Positions 1-6,629 of a DNA stretch of 9,111 nucleotides are shown here, one piece after another (positions within the stretch are counted from its first letter, which is position 1; the number at the start of each line of letters is the position of its first letter). Origin of the DNA: Oxalobacter sp. (GTDB taxonomy: Bacteria; Pseudomonadota; Gammaproteobacteria; Burkholderiales; Burkholderiaceae_D); NCBI GenBank assembly GCA_012512465.1, contig JAAZED010000041.1:1-9111 (forward strand), read 5' to 3'. Under the pieces are notes generated by a model. It was not told the DNA's origin. It worked only from the letters and a program-made list of their open reading frames with translations, and ran no database searches. Position numbers and translations under genes: made by a program.

Positions 1-519
1 CCCCATCTCCGGCAGGGAGACTGTCACGTCGATTGCCATGACATCCGCTGCTGTCCGGCATTTTTCCAGCCGGTCTTCCAGCGCCTGGCGCTGCCCGATG
101 ACACACCCTGCCAGCAGGGAAAAGATTTCATGCTTGGCCATCACCTTTTCTGCCAGCTCATCAAGCGTTATCCCCCGCATCTGTGCAAGCACAGAAAGCA
201 GCGGCGGGATCGTGGCGGGATCAGCAAGGTAAGCCTGCGCCTCGACTGTCTGCTGGGAAAAAGTCTGGACTTCGGATGCGGGATAGTCATAGACTGCCGC
301 ATTCAGTATCCCGTCACAGGCGGCATTGATCTCTGCGAGTTTCGCTGCCTTTGCGCGATCCAGCGCGGAGCCGTCTTCCCTCCATGTGCCGTCTTCACTG
401 GCGATATGGTGTTCATCCGGCCGCCGCCCTGTCATCTCGATAAAACCATCAGGACAAACCGGATGGCTGCGCTGGTCAATATGTTCGACATTGCTGCCGA
501 TAATGCTGTAAATTTTCAC
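1..519 (-). CDS. Tail-fibre assembly-like protein (DUF4376 type), partial at left edge
   Basis: 173 codons are visible without a stop, running off the left edge. The start is GTG (519-517), whose last two bases overlap the TGA of the tail-fibre gene (shared GTGA). A strong ribosome site GGAGGA lies at 533-528, eight bases upstream, so translation is probably coupled to the tail fibre. The protein begins VKIYSIIGSN. It has an N-terminal part with a DGTW motif near residue 43, as in tail-fibre assembly proteins. The helical region from about residue 55 includes RGITLDELAEKV and GQRQALEDRLE, which resembles DUF4376 proteins encoded next to phage tail fibres. The visible end, AIDVTV, is close to where such proteins usually stop, so little may be missing. 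By family knowledge the role is chaperoning fibre trimerisation or attachment. The family call rests on motif recall and gene position, without a database search. Confidence 0.75.
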   Translation of the reverse strand, partial: MKIYSIIGSNVEHIDQRSHPVCPDGFIEMTGRRPDEHHIASEDGTWREDGSALDRAKAAKLAEINAACDGILNAAVYDYPASEVQTFSQQTVEAQAYLADPATIPPLLSVLAQMRGITLDELAEKVMAKHEIFSLLAGCVIGQRQALEDRLEKCRTAADVMAIDVTVSLPEMG

Positions 520-3380
520 TGGATTTTTCCTCCACGGGTAACGATGACACGGCAAGGCGCAACAGTTACTGCGTCACCTCTTCCAAAGGGACTGCCAATA
601 TTTGAGCTGCTTGACGTCAGATAAGTGCCTCCCGTCTGAATGACCACCTGTTCATTGCGCTCACCAAACTGCCAGGCATCAACACCGTATCCGCCGCCTG
701 CATACATAAAGCCGGCGGCTCCCCACTGACCATCAAGAAAAAGCTGGGCTTCGCACTGCACGTAATAGCCCGGATAAGGGTTATCCATGACAATACGCTG
801 ATTAATGGATACACTGCCCGCCTCTTCTGCGGTGCCGCCATTGGGATAAATGATGGTGGATACAGACAGGCGTGAATTGAGGTCGCTGTACTGGTTCAAC
901 AATCCGGTCACATCAACGAGACCCCTGCTGACTACCGCACTGGCCACCTTGATGCACCACATGACGGGGAAGTTTTCCGGACGGGTTTCGGCTTCTCCCT
1001 CGTATTTCACATAAGGCGCCTTCAGTTTGGGTATATCCGTTACCTCAACCAGGTCACCGGCTGCCGTACCGGTATACGCCACCAGCCCGTTTGCCGCCGT
1101 ATTGTTGAGCGCTCCCAGCGATGTGGCTGTTGATGTACCGGTAAAAGCAATTCCTGATACCGTGCTGGTATGGGAAGCAATCGCTCCCTCCTGGTGCTGA
1201 TAGGGATTTATCACACCGGTTTCATCCCGTCCCCGCATGAAACGCTTTCCTGCTGCGCCAATACAGATCCAGGCACCTTCCGGATTGCGTCCGGTTCCGT
1301 CCGGGTTGTCACAGCGGAAAGCAAAATGCGCCGTATCATTGTATTCATCACCGCAGTAGTAGAGCGGCACAAACTGCGGCAGGGTCTCAACCCGGTGAAA
1401 GGAGGGCAACTCCCTGCTGATCTCCAGCCATCCGGGCGGCGCCTGGTTAGTCCAGAAACCCGCCACCATACCCAGCGGCACCGCATTCTCATTGGCAGCC
1501 TCAACCAGCTTCCCGATATCGAGCATGGCCGGATTGTATATTGCCTCATAAAGCTTGATCAGATACAGCACCGGAAAATTCATGGGCCGCGTCTCATCAG
1601 CCGTACGCGGCTCGCCGTGCTCTCCGTCAGAAATCGGATCGCGGATTGGCGGATAATTGAATTTGCCGGGCATCTTGCTGTCCATATAGGCACGGGCGGT
1701 GGATTCCTGGGAAACAATCCCGATCGCCATACCGGATTCATGCCGGTGTCCCTGGAAAGCATCTTGCTGGTACTGGTAAGGATGAGACTCGCCGGCAGCC
1801 GCCCGTCCACGGGTAAAATAACGCGCTGCCATCGGCAGGACAATATACTGCCCCGCCACATTCCGTCCCCATCCGTTCGCGCTGTTGCAGCGATAGAAGA
1901 AATCCGCATCCTCATTGTTTTCTTCACCGCACCCTACTGCATTGGCAAATGCGGGATAGGTATCAACCTGCACCACCTGCACCGTATCGGTCTTAATATT
2001 CATGTACCCCGGCGGAATACTGTCCGGCCTGCCGCCCCATTCGATGATGCTGCCGACCGGCACGCCAGTACCGTTGGAAACACCTTCCACAACGGCTTCA
2101 AGCCCTTCTACCCTGGCTTTCAGCGCAATCACGTCCACCCCGTTTTCATAAACCGCGCTGCAGCGTGCCCGGATGATCCACTTCACAGGGAAGTTCATTG
2201 GGCGGGTTTCGTCACCCGCGTTCCCGTTTGCGACAAGACCTGTATCTGTCCCCTCAGCATACGCATATCCTCCGGCTGCAAAATTGACGGTGCCGGAATT
2301 GGCAGTATCGAGTTCCCGGCTCACCGCCAGCGGCTGCGGCACTCTCCGGTGGGTATGGTTCTGCAGGGTATCGCCCTGGTACTGGTAAGGATGTCCCGTG
2401 CCCGTTTCATCGCGGCCGCGCACAAAATAGCGTGACCCTTCGGGCATCTTCATGTAATCACCGGTGGACGAGCGCATCGTCCCGGCATCGTCCACTGTGC
2501 GATAGAAGAAATCCGCGTCGGCATTGTATGGTTCTCCGCACCAGACGGTATCAAAAAGCGCGGGATAATCCTCCCGGCTGATCATCTTCCCGTCCAGCGA
2601 AAGAAAATCCTTCGGCGTATTGGTCCCCATCCACATGGTCACCGCGCCGACAGGCAAGCCTTCCGCCTGCGTGCCACGGATACTTGTCGGATTCAGCAGC
2701 ACGATCTTCTCAAGCCGGGCATTGTACTGAAACAGGTGGTCCCCCGCCATGTCACCGGCATCAAGCGGCACATCCATCCCTTTGACGACCGTACAGGAAA
2801 CCGGGGCATCCGCATCATCAACAAAGTGGATAACAGGAGCGGCGGTTATATTTTCGCCCGGAACCCGGATAAAAAACGCCTGCATGTCCTCCAGCGGCAA
2901 CAGGCCGTTTATCCTGACCTGCATGGCGTCAGGACTTCCCTCTGCCTCACATTGCTGCAGGCTGGCTCTTTCCAGTGCCTGTGCCGCTTCCTGTGCCTGC
3001 TGGACGGTTCTCACCGCCTCTTCGGCCTTTTCTGCTGCAAGCCGGGCCGCCGTATCGGTCTGGATGATTTTTTCATCAATCCCTTCTATTGCACTCTCCG
3101 CTTTCAAAGCGGCGGCAGATGCCCGGTCCAGCTCATCCTGGACACCTGCCAGGACATCGGCAGAAAGATAACGGATCAGCTCGCTATCAAGAGAATCATG
3201 GGTAACCGTATCCTTTCGCAAGCGCCCGTCATCCGCCTGCAAAAGCGCCAGGTTGTGACGGATGTCATTGATGGAATTGGATGCACGGTCAAACTCGGCA
3301 TTCAAGGCATTGTGGTCGGTATTGCTGCCCGCATTGCGGGCAAAGTCGGTATCCCGGTTATAGGCTGGTGGCTGTGCCAT
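516..3380 (-). CDS. Phage tail fibre / receptor-binding protein with three collar-like modules
   Basis: 954 residues. I start at ATG 3380-3378, preceded by GGAAAGGAG, rather than at the start of the longer open frame, whose extra 107 codons have no phage-like sequence. Residues 1-70 (N.DTDF...LNAEFD...DDGRLRK) resemble the virion-attachment region of many podovirus/siphovirus tail fibres. Residues 75-140 are Ala/Glu/Gln-rich and probably coiled coil. Residues 153-231 resemble a small beta domain ending in VLLNP. Three collar-like modules follow, at about 243-403, 441-609 and 635-812. Each has a CGxExN...F-RC/T stretch, an RGR(D/A) and PYQYQ/PYQHQ stretch, and a closing ETRPxNFPV. Modules A and B carry HxH (H342/H344, H545/H547), but C has only H737. 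Each module is followed by a short helix-like linker starting (V/L)D(V/I). Residues 835-954 are Gly/Ser-rich and look like a receptor-binding tip. The protein probably forms trimers on the tail and contacts the host surface. Confidence 0.9.
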   Translation of the reverse strand: MAQPPAYNRDTDFARNAGSNTDHNALNAEFDRASNSINDIRHNLALLQADDGRLRKDTVTHDSLDSELIRYLSADVLAGVQDELDRASAAALKAESAIEGIDEKIIQTDTAARLAAEKAEEAVRTVQQAQEAAQALERASLQQCEAEGSPDAMQVRINGLLPLEDMQAFFIRVPGENITAAPVIHFVDDADAPVSCTVVKGMDVPLDAGDMAGDHLFQYNARLEKIVLLNPTSIRGTQAEGLPVGAVTMWMGTNTPKDFLSLDGKMISREDYPALFDTVWCGEPYNADADFFYRTVDDAGTMRSSTGDYMKMPEGSRYFVRGRDETGTGHPYQYQGDTLQNHTHRRVPQPLAVSRELDTANSGTVNFAAGGYAYAEGTDTGLVANGNAGDETRPMNFPVKWIIRARCSAVYENGVDVIALKARVEGLEAVVEGVSNGTGVPVGSIIEWGGRPDSIPPGYMNIKTDTVQVVQVDTYPAFANAVGCGEENNEDADFFYRCNSANGWGRNVAGQYIVLPMAARYFTRGRAAAGESHPYQYQQDAFQGHRHESGMAIGIVSQESTARAYMDSKMPGKFNYPPIRDPISDGEHGEPRTADETRPMNFPVLYLIKLYEAIYNPAMLDIGKLVEAANENAVPLGMVAGFWTNQAPPGWLEISRELPSFHRVETLPQFVPLYYCGDEYNDTAHFAFRCDNPDGTGRNPEGAWICIGAAGKRFMRGRDETGVINPYQHQEGAIASHTSTVSGIAFTGTSTATSLGALNNTAANGLVAYTGTAAGDLVEVTDIPKLKAPYVKYEGEAETRPENFPVMWCIKVASAVVSRGLVDVTGLLNQYSDLNSRLSVSTIIYPNGGTAEEAGSVSINQRIVMDNPYPGYYVQCEAQLFLDGQWGAAGFMYAGGGYGVDAWQFGERNEQVVIQTGGTYLTSSSSNIGSPFGRGDAVTVAPCRVIVTRGGKIQ
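945..2654 (-). repeat. Three tandem collar-like modules inside the tail-fibre gene
   Basis: The modules lie at about 2654-2172 (A), 2060-1554 (B) and 1478-945 (C). They are recognisable by the shared order of motifs: a PxG start followed by a Trp (W250, W448, W643), a CGE/CGD plus N-rich segment, RxFxRGR, PYQ(Y/H)Q, and ETRP(M/E)NFPV. They have diverged from each other, which argues for an old duplication. Module borders are estimated by eye. Confidence 0.75.
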
Positions 3381-3411
3381 GGCAACTCCTTTCCTTAAGG
3401 TTGTCCATGGC
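3376..3411 (-). promoter_or_regulatory. Hairpin enclosing the tail-fibre ribosome site and start codon
   Basis: The arms are 3376-3386 and 3400-3411. They pair over 11 base pairs with a single bulged base at 3404. The 13-base loop (3387-3399) holds the purine-rich ribosome site, and the ATG start codon (3380-3378) is in the stem. Folded mRNA would hide the start codon, so this may limit tail-fibre translation. The pairing is read directly; the regulatory role is inferred. Confidence 0.5.
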
Positions 3412-3728
3412 AAAAAGCCATTGTTTTCGCCGGTGCCATGCCTGACCCGGCAGCCTTGCGGCATAAATGAAAAGAATCGGCCCGGCGCCCGGATAACAGA
3501 TATCCGGCAGCCTGCCGCTGGGTTGTCAATCGTCGCATTTGTCGCTCCCTGTATGAAAGAGTGTTTTTCTTTCACATCGTGCAGGACGCAATCCCTGCTT
3601 TTTCTGCATAGCCCTTTTCCGGCGCGACATCGGATACCTGCGGCTTGCCAGGTGTTATGCAGTGCGCTACCAGGACGCGACCCCCGGCGGTTCGGCGACA
3701 AATTCGATGTGCTGTCTGGAATCAGGCC
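3412..3728. other. Gene-poor, palindrome-rich stretch upstream of the tail fibre
   Basis: No convincing gene lies here. I see three dyads: CCGGATA-N5-TATCCGG at 3489-3507, an overlapping CGGCA-N3-TGCCG at 3505-3517, and TGAAAGA-N7-TCTTTCA at 3554-3574. A perfect TTGACA hexamer reads on the minus strand at 3529-3524, but no good -10 sits 16-18 bases downstream of it; the first dyad is there instead. The stretch may hold a promoter with operators for the tail-fibre gene. Confidence 0.4.
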
Positions 3729-3885
3729 TCATTAAATTGCCTGCTGCAAAGCCGCTGTGTCCCAAATGGCGGTGTTGCATCGAAAAACAGGAACCTGACG
3801 GTGGTCTGCACCACCTGCGTCCCCATTTCCCGTTGCGCCTGACCCTTTGAGCCAAAACGGCTTTTCGCAAACAGGAAATTAATGA
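3729..3885 (+). repeat. Copy A of an inverted ~160-bp structured element (candidate ncRNA or MITE)
   Basis: This copy matches copy B on the opposite strand. Its left segment 3735-3755 equals 8984-8964 at 19 of 21 bases. Its right segment 3860-3885 equals 8859-8834 at 22 of 26. Both copies have 125 bases between the two segment starts. The middle is only about half identical by eye. The ends pair into a closing helix: TCATTAA (3729-3735) with TTAATGA (3879-3885), TT with AA, CCTG (3740-3743) with CAGG (3872-3875), TGC with GCA, and AAAGCCG (3748-3754) with CGGCTTT (3858-3864). An apical hairpin lies at 3797-3822: GACG and GTGGT pair with ACCAC and CGTC, with a three-base bulge. A terminator-like hairpin follows. 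The closing helix, open middle and apical hairpin recall the shape of 6S RNA, but I see no 6S signature. No clear promoter precedes it. No open frame here looks real. Confidence 0.6.
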
Positions 3886-3892
3886 AGCCTGA

Positions 3893-3925
3893 CCCTTGCG
3901 CCTTTTCGACGCAGGGTTATTTTAG
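3893..3925 (+). terminator. Terminator-like hairpin after copy A
   Basis: CCC plus TGCG (3893-3900, one bulged T) pairs with CGCAGGG (3910-3916), followed by TTATTTT on the plus strand. It is weaker than the terminator after copy B but in the equivalent place. It would end a plus-strand transcript of copy A before it meets the minus-strand Sel1 gene. Confidence 0.45.
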
Positions 3926-4034
3926 CCCGGCTGTCAATAGCTGGCGGCTGTCTGACACAATCTTTGTCATATCACGCGGAAAGGCGCATGAACGCTTACT
4001 TCCCATCAGGCAGGCATGTAACAGAATAAAAGAG

Positions 4035-4068
4035 AAAAAGAAAACTGCCTGTTTTTCAGGCAGAAAAA
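4035..4068 (-). terminator. Rho-independent terminator of the 282-residue Sel1 gene
   Basis: A perfect 7-bp stem, CTGCCTG (4045-4051) with CAGGCAG (4057-4063), has a five-base loop. On the minus strand it is followed by TTTTCTTTTT (4044-4035). It begins eight bases after the stop codon at 4072. Confidence 0.85.
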
Positions 4069-4071
4069 CGG

Positions 4072-4920
4072 TCAACGTTTCTGCTTGCGCACCGCACGGG
4101 TTTTCTCGTACCAGGATTGGGCGAGCGTCATATTTTTGGTCTCCCCCAGATCACCCGTTGTATAGGCATGGGCAAGACGCTCCATTGCCCGGTCCTGGCC
4201 CGCATCTGCTGCCTTTTTGTACCAGGCGAAAGCCTCCCGGGGATTTTTGGTGACACCATGCCCGTTTTCAAGCATCTGTGCCAGGATGTACATGGCTTCA
4301 GCATAGCCCTGCTGCGCCGATTTCCTCACCCACTCCGCCGCACGCGGCACATCCTGCTGCACTCCCCATCCCCTGGCATACATCAGGCCAAGATGGTACT
4401 GTTCCGCCGGGTAATCCTGCCTGGCGGCATTAATGTAGTTATAAACCGCCATGGCGTAGTCACGGCGCATACCGCGTGAGTTTTCATACATCCTGCCCAG
4501 ATTATTCTGCGCAGGGGCATAGCCCTGGTCTGCCGCTTTCTGGTACCAGACGATAGCATGACCCAGATCCTGCTTCACCCCCCGGCTCTGGTCATACATG
4601 TCGCCCAGGCTGTTTTGCGCCTCGGCATTGCCCTGGTCTGCCGCCTTGCGAAACCACATGGCCGCTTCTGTCTCATTACGCTTTGCCCCCTTGCCTTCTG
4701 CCAGGAAAACACCATACCCGTACTGCAGGGCCGGATCGCCTTTTTCCGCACCTTCCTTGAATATCATATAGGCTTTCCCGTACTCTCCCTGGCGGTACAG
4801 GCGCCATGCCTCATCCGCGGTACCGGCATAAACAAGCGGCAGCGCAAAAGCAAAAAGGGCAACAAGAAAGATTCCCTGCACAAAAAAACGGTCAGGTAAA
4901 AAGCGGATGACTGTTTTCAC
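4072..4920 (-). CDS. Exported Sel1-repeat protein, 282 residues
   Basis: The start is GTG (4920-4918). An in-frame TGA lies a few codons upstream, and the next Met (residue 52) would lose the signal peptide. The ribosome site is poor. Residues 1-32 are a signal peptide (basic start, hydrophobic 16-30, cleavage after VYA). A helical cap (33-62) is followed by five Sel1 repeats of exactly 36 residues (63-242) and a sixth, atypical one (243-282) ending in a basic tail, RAVRKQKR. The repeat pattern is AxAQxxLGxMY...GxGVxxDxxxAxxWYxKAAxQG. Repeats 2 and 3 have SR where Gly is usual (DQSRGV, ENSRGM). Sel1 repeats form alpha-alpha superhelices that hold partner proteins; known examples include ExoR, LpnE, EnhC and Helicobacter Hcp proteins. 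The partner here is unknown, and the likely place is the periplasm or outside the cell. The gene has its own terminator. Confidence 0.95.
   Translation of the reverse strand: MKTVIRFLPDRFFVQGIFLVALFAFALPLVYAGTADEAWRLYRQGEYGKAYMIFKEGAEKGDPALQYGYGVFLAEGKGAKRNETEAAMWFRKAADQGNAEAQNSLGDMYDQSRGVKQDLGHAIVWYQKAADQGYAPAQNNLGRMYENSRGMRRDYAMAVYNYINAARQDYPAEQYHLGLMYARGWGVQQDVPRAAEWVRKSAQQGYAEAMYILAQMLENGHGVTKNPREAFAWYKKAADAGQDRAMERLAHAYTTGDLGETKNMTLAQSWYEKTRAVRKQKR
4195..4734 (-). repeat. Five in-register 108-bp Sel1 repeats
   Basis: These encode residues 63-242 as five consecutive 36-residue units without indels. A sixth degenerate unit with a one-residue insertion follows. The DNA copies have diverged, so there is no sign of very recent expansion. 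Confidence 0.9.
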
Positions 4921-4961
4921 AGCAGGGGCTCAAAGACGCGGTTAATGATGCACTCAAACAG

Positions 4962-4990
4962 GTTATAGACGGATTTTGCCCGTAACAGGT
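4962..4990 (-). promoter_or_regulatory. Possible promoter of the 282-residue Sel1 gene
   Basis: A minus-strand -10 candidate TATAAC (4967-4962, five of six matches) lies about 42 bases before the GTG start. No good -35 hexamer sits at the right spacing. The neighbouring hairpin upstream makes an independent start plausible. Confidence 0.3.
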
Positions 4991-5003
4991 TCCATCTGGC
5001 AGC

Positions 5004-5048
5004 AATAAAACAAACCGTCTTGTCAGTACCGCCCGGCACAGACAAGAC
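5004..5048 (-). terminator. Large hairpin after the 485-residue Sel1 gene, probable terminator
   Basis: GTCTTGTC (5017-5024) pairs perfectly with GACAAGAC (5041-5048). After one mismatch, five more pairs (5026-5030 with 5035-5039) close a four-base loop. On the minus strand it is followed by GGTTTGTTTTATT. It begins 11 bases after the stop codon. The two Gs before the T-run make it less than ideal. Confidence 0.55.
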
Positions 5049-5059
5049 TGCCATGGTAA

Positions 5060-6517
5060 TCAGATACTCATGTCTTCTTCGCTGAGAATCTGCCCTCTTC
5101 TCATGATGCGGTCCAGGCTTTCCCTTGCCTCATCCATTCCCTGGTCTGCCGCTTTTTTGAACCATTGCGCAGCCGTATGGTAATTCTGCTTGACGCCGTC
5201 ACCACGCAGGTACATGCCGCCAAGATTAAACTGCGCCTGCGGCAGATTATGCTCTACCGCCTTGCGGTACCACGCCAGCGCCTTTTCAAAGTCCTGCTTC
5301 ACACCCAGTCCACGCGCATACATAAAACCCAGATTGTTCTGGGATTCAGCATACCCCTGTTTTGCTGCCAGCTTAAACCATTCAACCGCCTTCTTGTAGT
5401 CACGGGCAACCCCGTCGCCGCGCGTGTATATCAGGCCCAGCGAATCCTGGGCCTCGGCCAGGTTCTGGTCAGCCGCCTTCCTGTACCATTTCAGCGCTTC
5501 CTTGTCGTTGCGCTGGACACCTTCACCCTTGTAATAAAGCTCTGCCAGCAAAAGCTGAGCCTCCGGAAATCCCTGTTCGGCAGCCTTCCTGTACCATTTT
5601 GCCGCTTTTTCCGGATTTTTCTCCGTGCCTCTTCCCGTGGCATACATCAGGCCAATACTGGCCTGGGCTTCCGGCAGATGCTTGTCTGCCGCTTTGGAAA
5701 ACCACAACAGCGCCTGCTCATCATCTTCCGGCACCCCCATGCCTTCAAGATAAAGCTGCCCGAGCTCATACTGTGCCTCTGCATAGTTCTGGTCAGCCGC
5801 CTTTTTATACCAGGCATAGGCTTGCGCCAGGTCCTGCTTGATACCCAGCCCGTCCTTACAGGCATTGCCCAGCTCATACTGCGCCATTGCCAGCCCCTGG
5901 TTCGCTGCCTGCCTGTACAGGTTTACTGCCTGGGCCAGATTCTTCTCGACAGCCCGGCCTTCCGAATAAAACACGCCCAGATTGGCCAGCGCCTCGGGCA
6001 ATCCCTGGTCCGCCGCCTTTTTAAACCACATCAGCGCTTTGGCATCATTCTGCGGCACACCCCTGCCTTCGGAATACAGAAAACCCAGGTTATCCTGCGC
6101 CTTGGCGTGTCCCTTTGCTGCAGCCTTGCCATACCATTCAGCCGCCCTGACATAGTTCTGTGCAACGCCTTCCCCTTCTTCCAGCATCCCCGCCAGATCG
6201 AACTGTGACTGGGGATCACCCTGCTTGGCCGCCTTCTGGTACCAGTAAGCCGCTTTCACATGGTCTGCAGCCATCCCGTCGCCGTTGTAATACATGGTCG
6301 CCAGCGCAGCCTGTGCGCGCATGTCACCACTTTCCGCGGCCCGGGAAAAAAGGGCAAATGCCTGGGAATATTCCTTTTTCTGGTAGTGGACAGCCCCGTC
6401 AGCATAATCTTCGGCCAGCGCCACATCCGGTACCAGCGCCAGACAGGCAACAAACACTACCGGCAGCCATACCGGCGCTTTTCGGGTGTGATAAAAAACT
6501 GATGCGGATTGTGTCAT
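5060..6517 (-). CDS. Exported Sel1-repeat protein, 485 residues
   Basis: ATG start at 6517, with a weak ribosome site (GAAGAC) directly upstream. Residues 1-35 are a signal peptide (TRK, hydrophobic 16-30, cleavage after ALA). A helical cap (36-65) precedes eleven Sel1 repeats of exactly 36 residues (66-461) and a short partial repeat (462-485) ending EEDMSI. Typical units read AESQNNLGFMYARGLGVKQD...WYRKA. Repeat 4 has lost the central Gly (GRAV), repeat 5 has Cys in the usual Tyr place (GNACKDG), and repeats 5, 6, 8 and 10 end in NY, HL, NL or NL instead of a Gly pair. The family role is a helical protein-binding scaffold; here the protein is probably periplasmic and its partner is unknown. 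It lies 139 bases before the next Sel1 gene and ends in its own hairpin, so it is probably transcribed on its own. Confidence 0.95.
   Translation of the reverse strand: MTQSASVFYHTRKAPVWLPVVFVACLALVPDVALAEDYADGAVHYQKKEYSQAFALFSRAAESGDMRAQAALATMYYNGDGMAADHVKAAYWYQKAAKQGDPQSQFDLAGMLEEGEGVAQNYVRAAEWYGKAAAKGHAKAQDNLGFLYSEGRGVPQNDAKALMWFKKAADQGLPEALANLGVFYSEGRAVEKNLAQAVNLYRQAANQGLAMAQYELGNACKDGLGIKQDLAQAYAWYKKAADQNYAEAQYELGQLYLEGMGVPEDDEQALLWFSKAADKHLPEAQASIGLMYATGRGTEKNPEKAAKWYRKAAEQGFPEAQLLLAELYYKGEGVQRNDKEALKWYRKAADQNLAEAQDSLGLIYTRGDGVARDYKKAVEWFKLAAKQGYAESQNNLGFMYARGLGVKQDFEKALAWYRKAVEHNLPQAQFNLGGMYLRGDGVKQNYHTAAQWFKKAADQGMDEARESLDRIMRRGQILSEEDMSI
5135..6322 (-). repeat. Eleven in-register 108-bp Sel1 repeats
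   Basis: These encode residues 66-461 as eleven 36-residue units with no insertion or deletion. The in-phase DNA periodicity is also why long open frames appear on the opposite strand. Confidence 0.92.
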
Positions 6518-6566
6518 GTCTTCGTGATTAACCGATACGCGTGCTGTTCATCCTGTGCCGTATGAC

Positions 6567-6598
6567 AAAAGAGGGACAGTACCATACGCTGCCCCTCT
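6567..6598 (-). terminator. Terminator-like hairpin after the 673-residue Sel1 gene
   Basis: A ten-pair stem (6570-6579 with 6589-6598) with one G-U pair and a nine-base loop is followed by a short T-run on the minus strand. It lies about 32 bases after the stop codon at 6630 and upstream of the next Sel1 gene. The tail is short, so termination may be partial. Confidence 0.5.
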
Positions 6599-6629
6599 CC
6601 AAAACCAGCCGGGTCAGAGAATATGTTCC

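Noticed and set aside
1170..2435. 421-codon plus-strand open frame within the tail-fibre gene
   Set aside because: Antisense shadow of a well supported phage gene; its His/Arg-rich composition is typical of reverse-strand translation.
3381..3701. N-terminal extension of the tail fibre by 107 codons
   Set aside because: The added part has no phage-like sequence. The internal ATG at 3380 has a good ribosome site and begins a typical fibre N-terminus.
3379..3735. 118-codon plus-strand open frame ending at the start of copy A, with a faint FKBP-like end (FDVLSGI)
   Set aside because: The resemblance to the FKBP tail is only a few residues and the rest is unrelated. It is not enough to claim a duplicated gene end.
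3837..3897. 11-bp direct repeat (GCCTGACCCTT at 3837-3847 and 3887-3897) as a phage attachment site or target duplication
   Set aside because: It is short, lies within and just after copy A, and no integrase or matching site elsewhere is visible.
5165..6208. 347-codon plus-strand open frame over the middle Sel1 gene
   Set aside because: Same artefact of in-phase repeats; no ribosome site or recognisable family.
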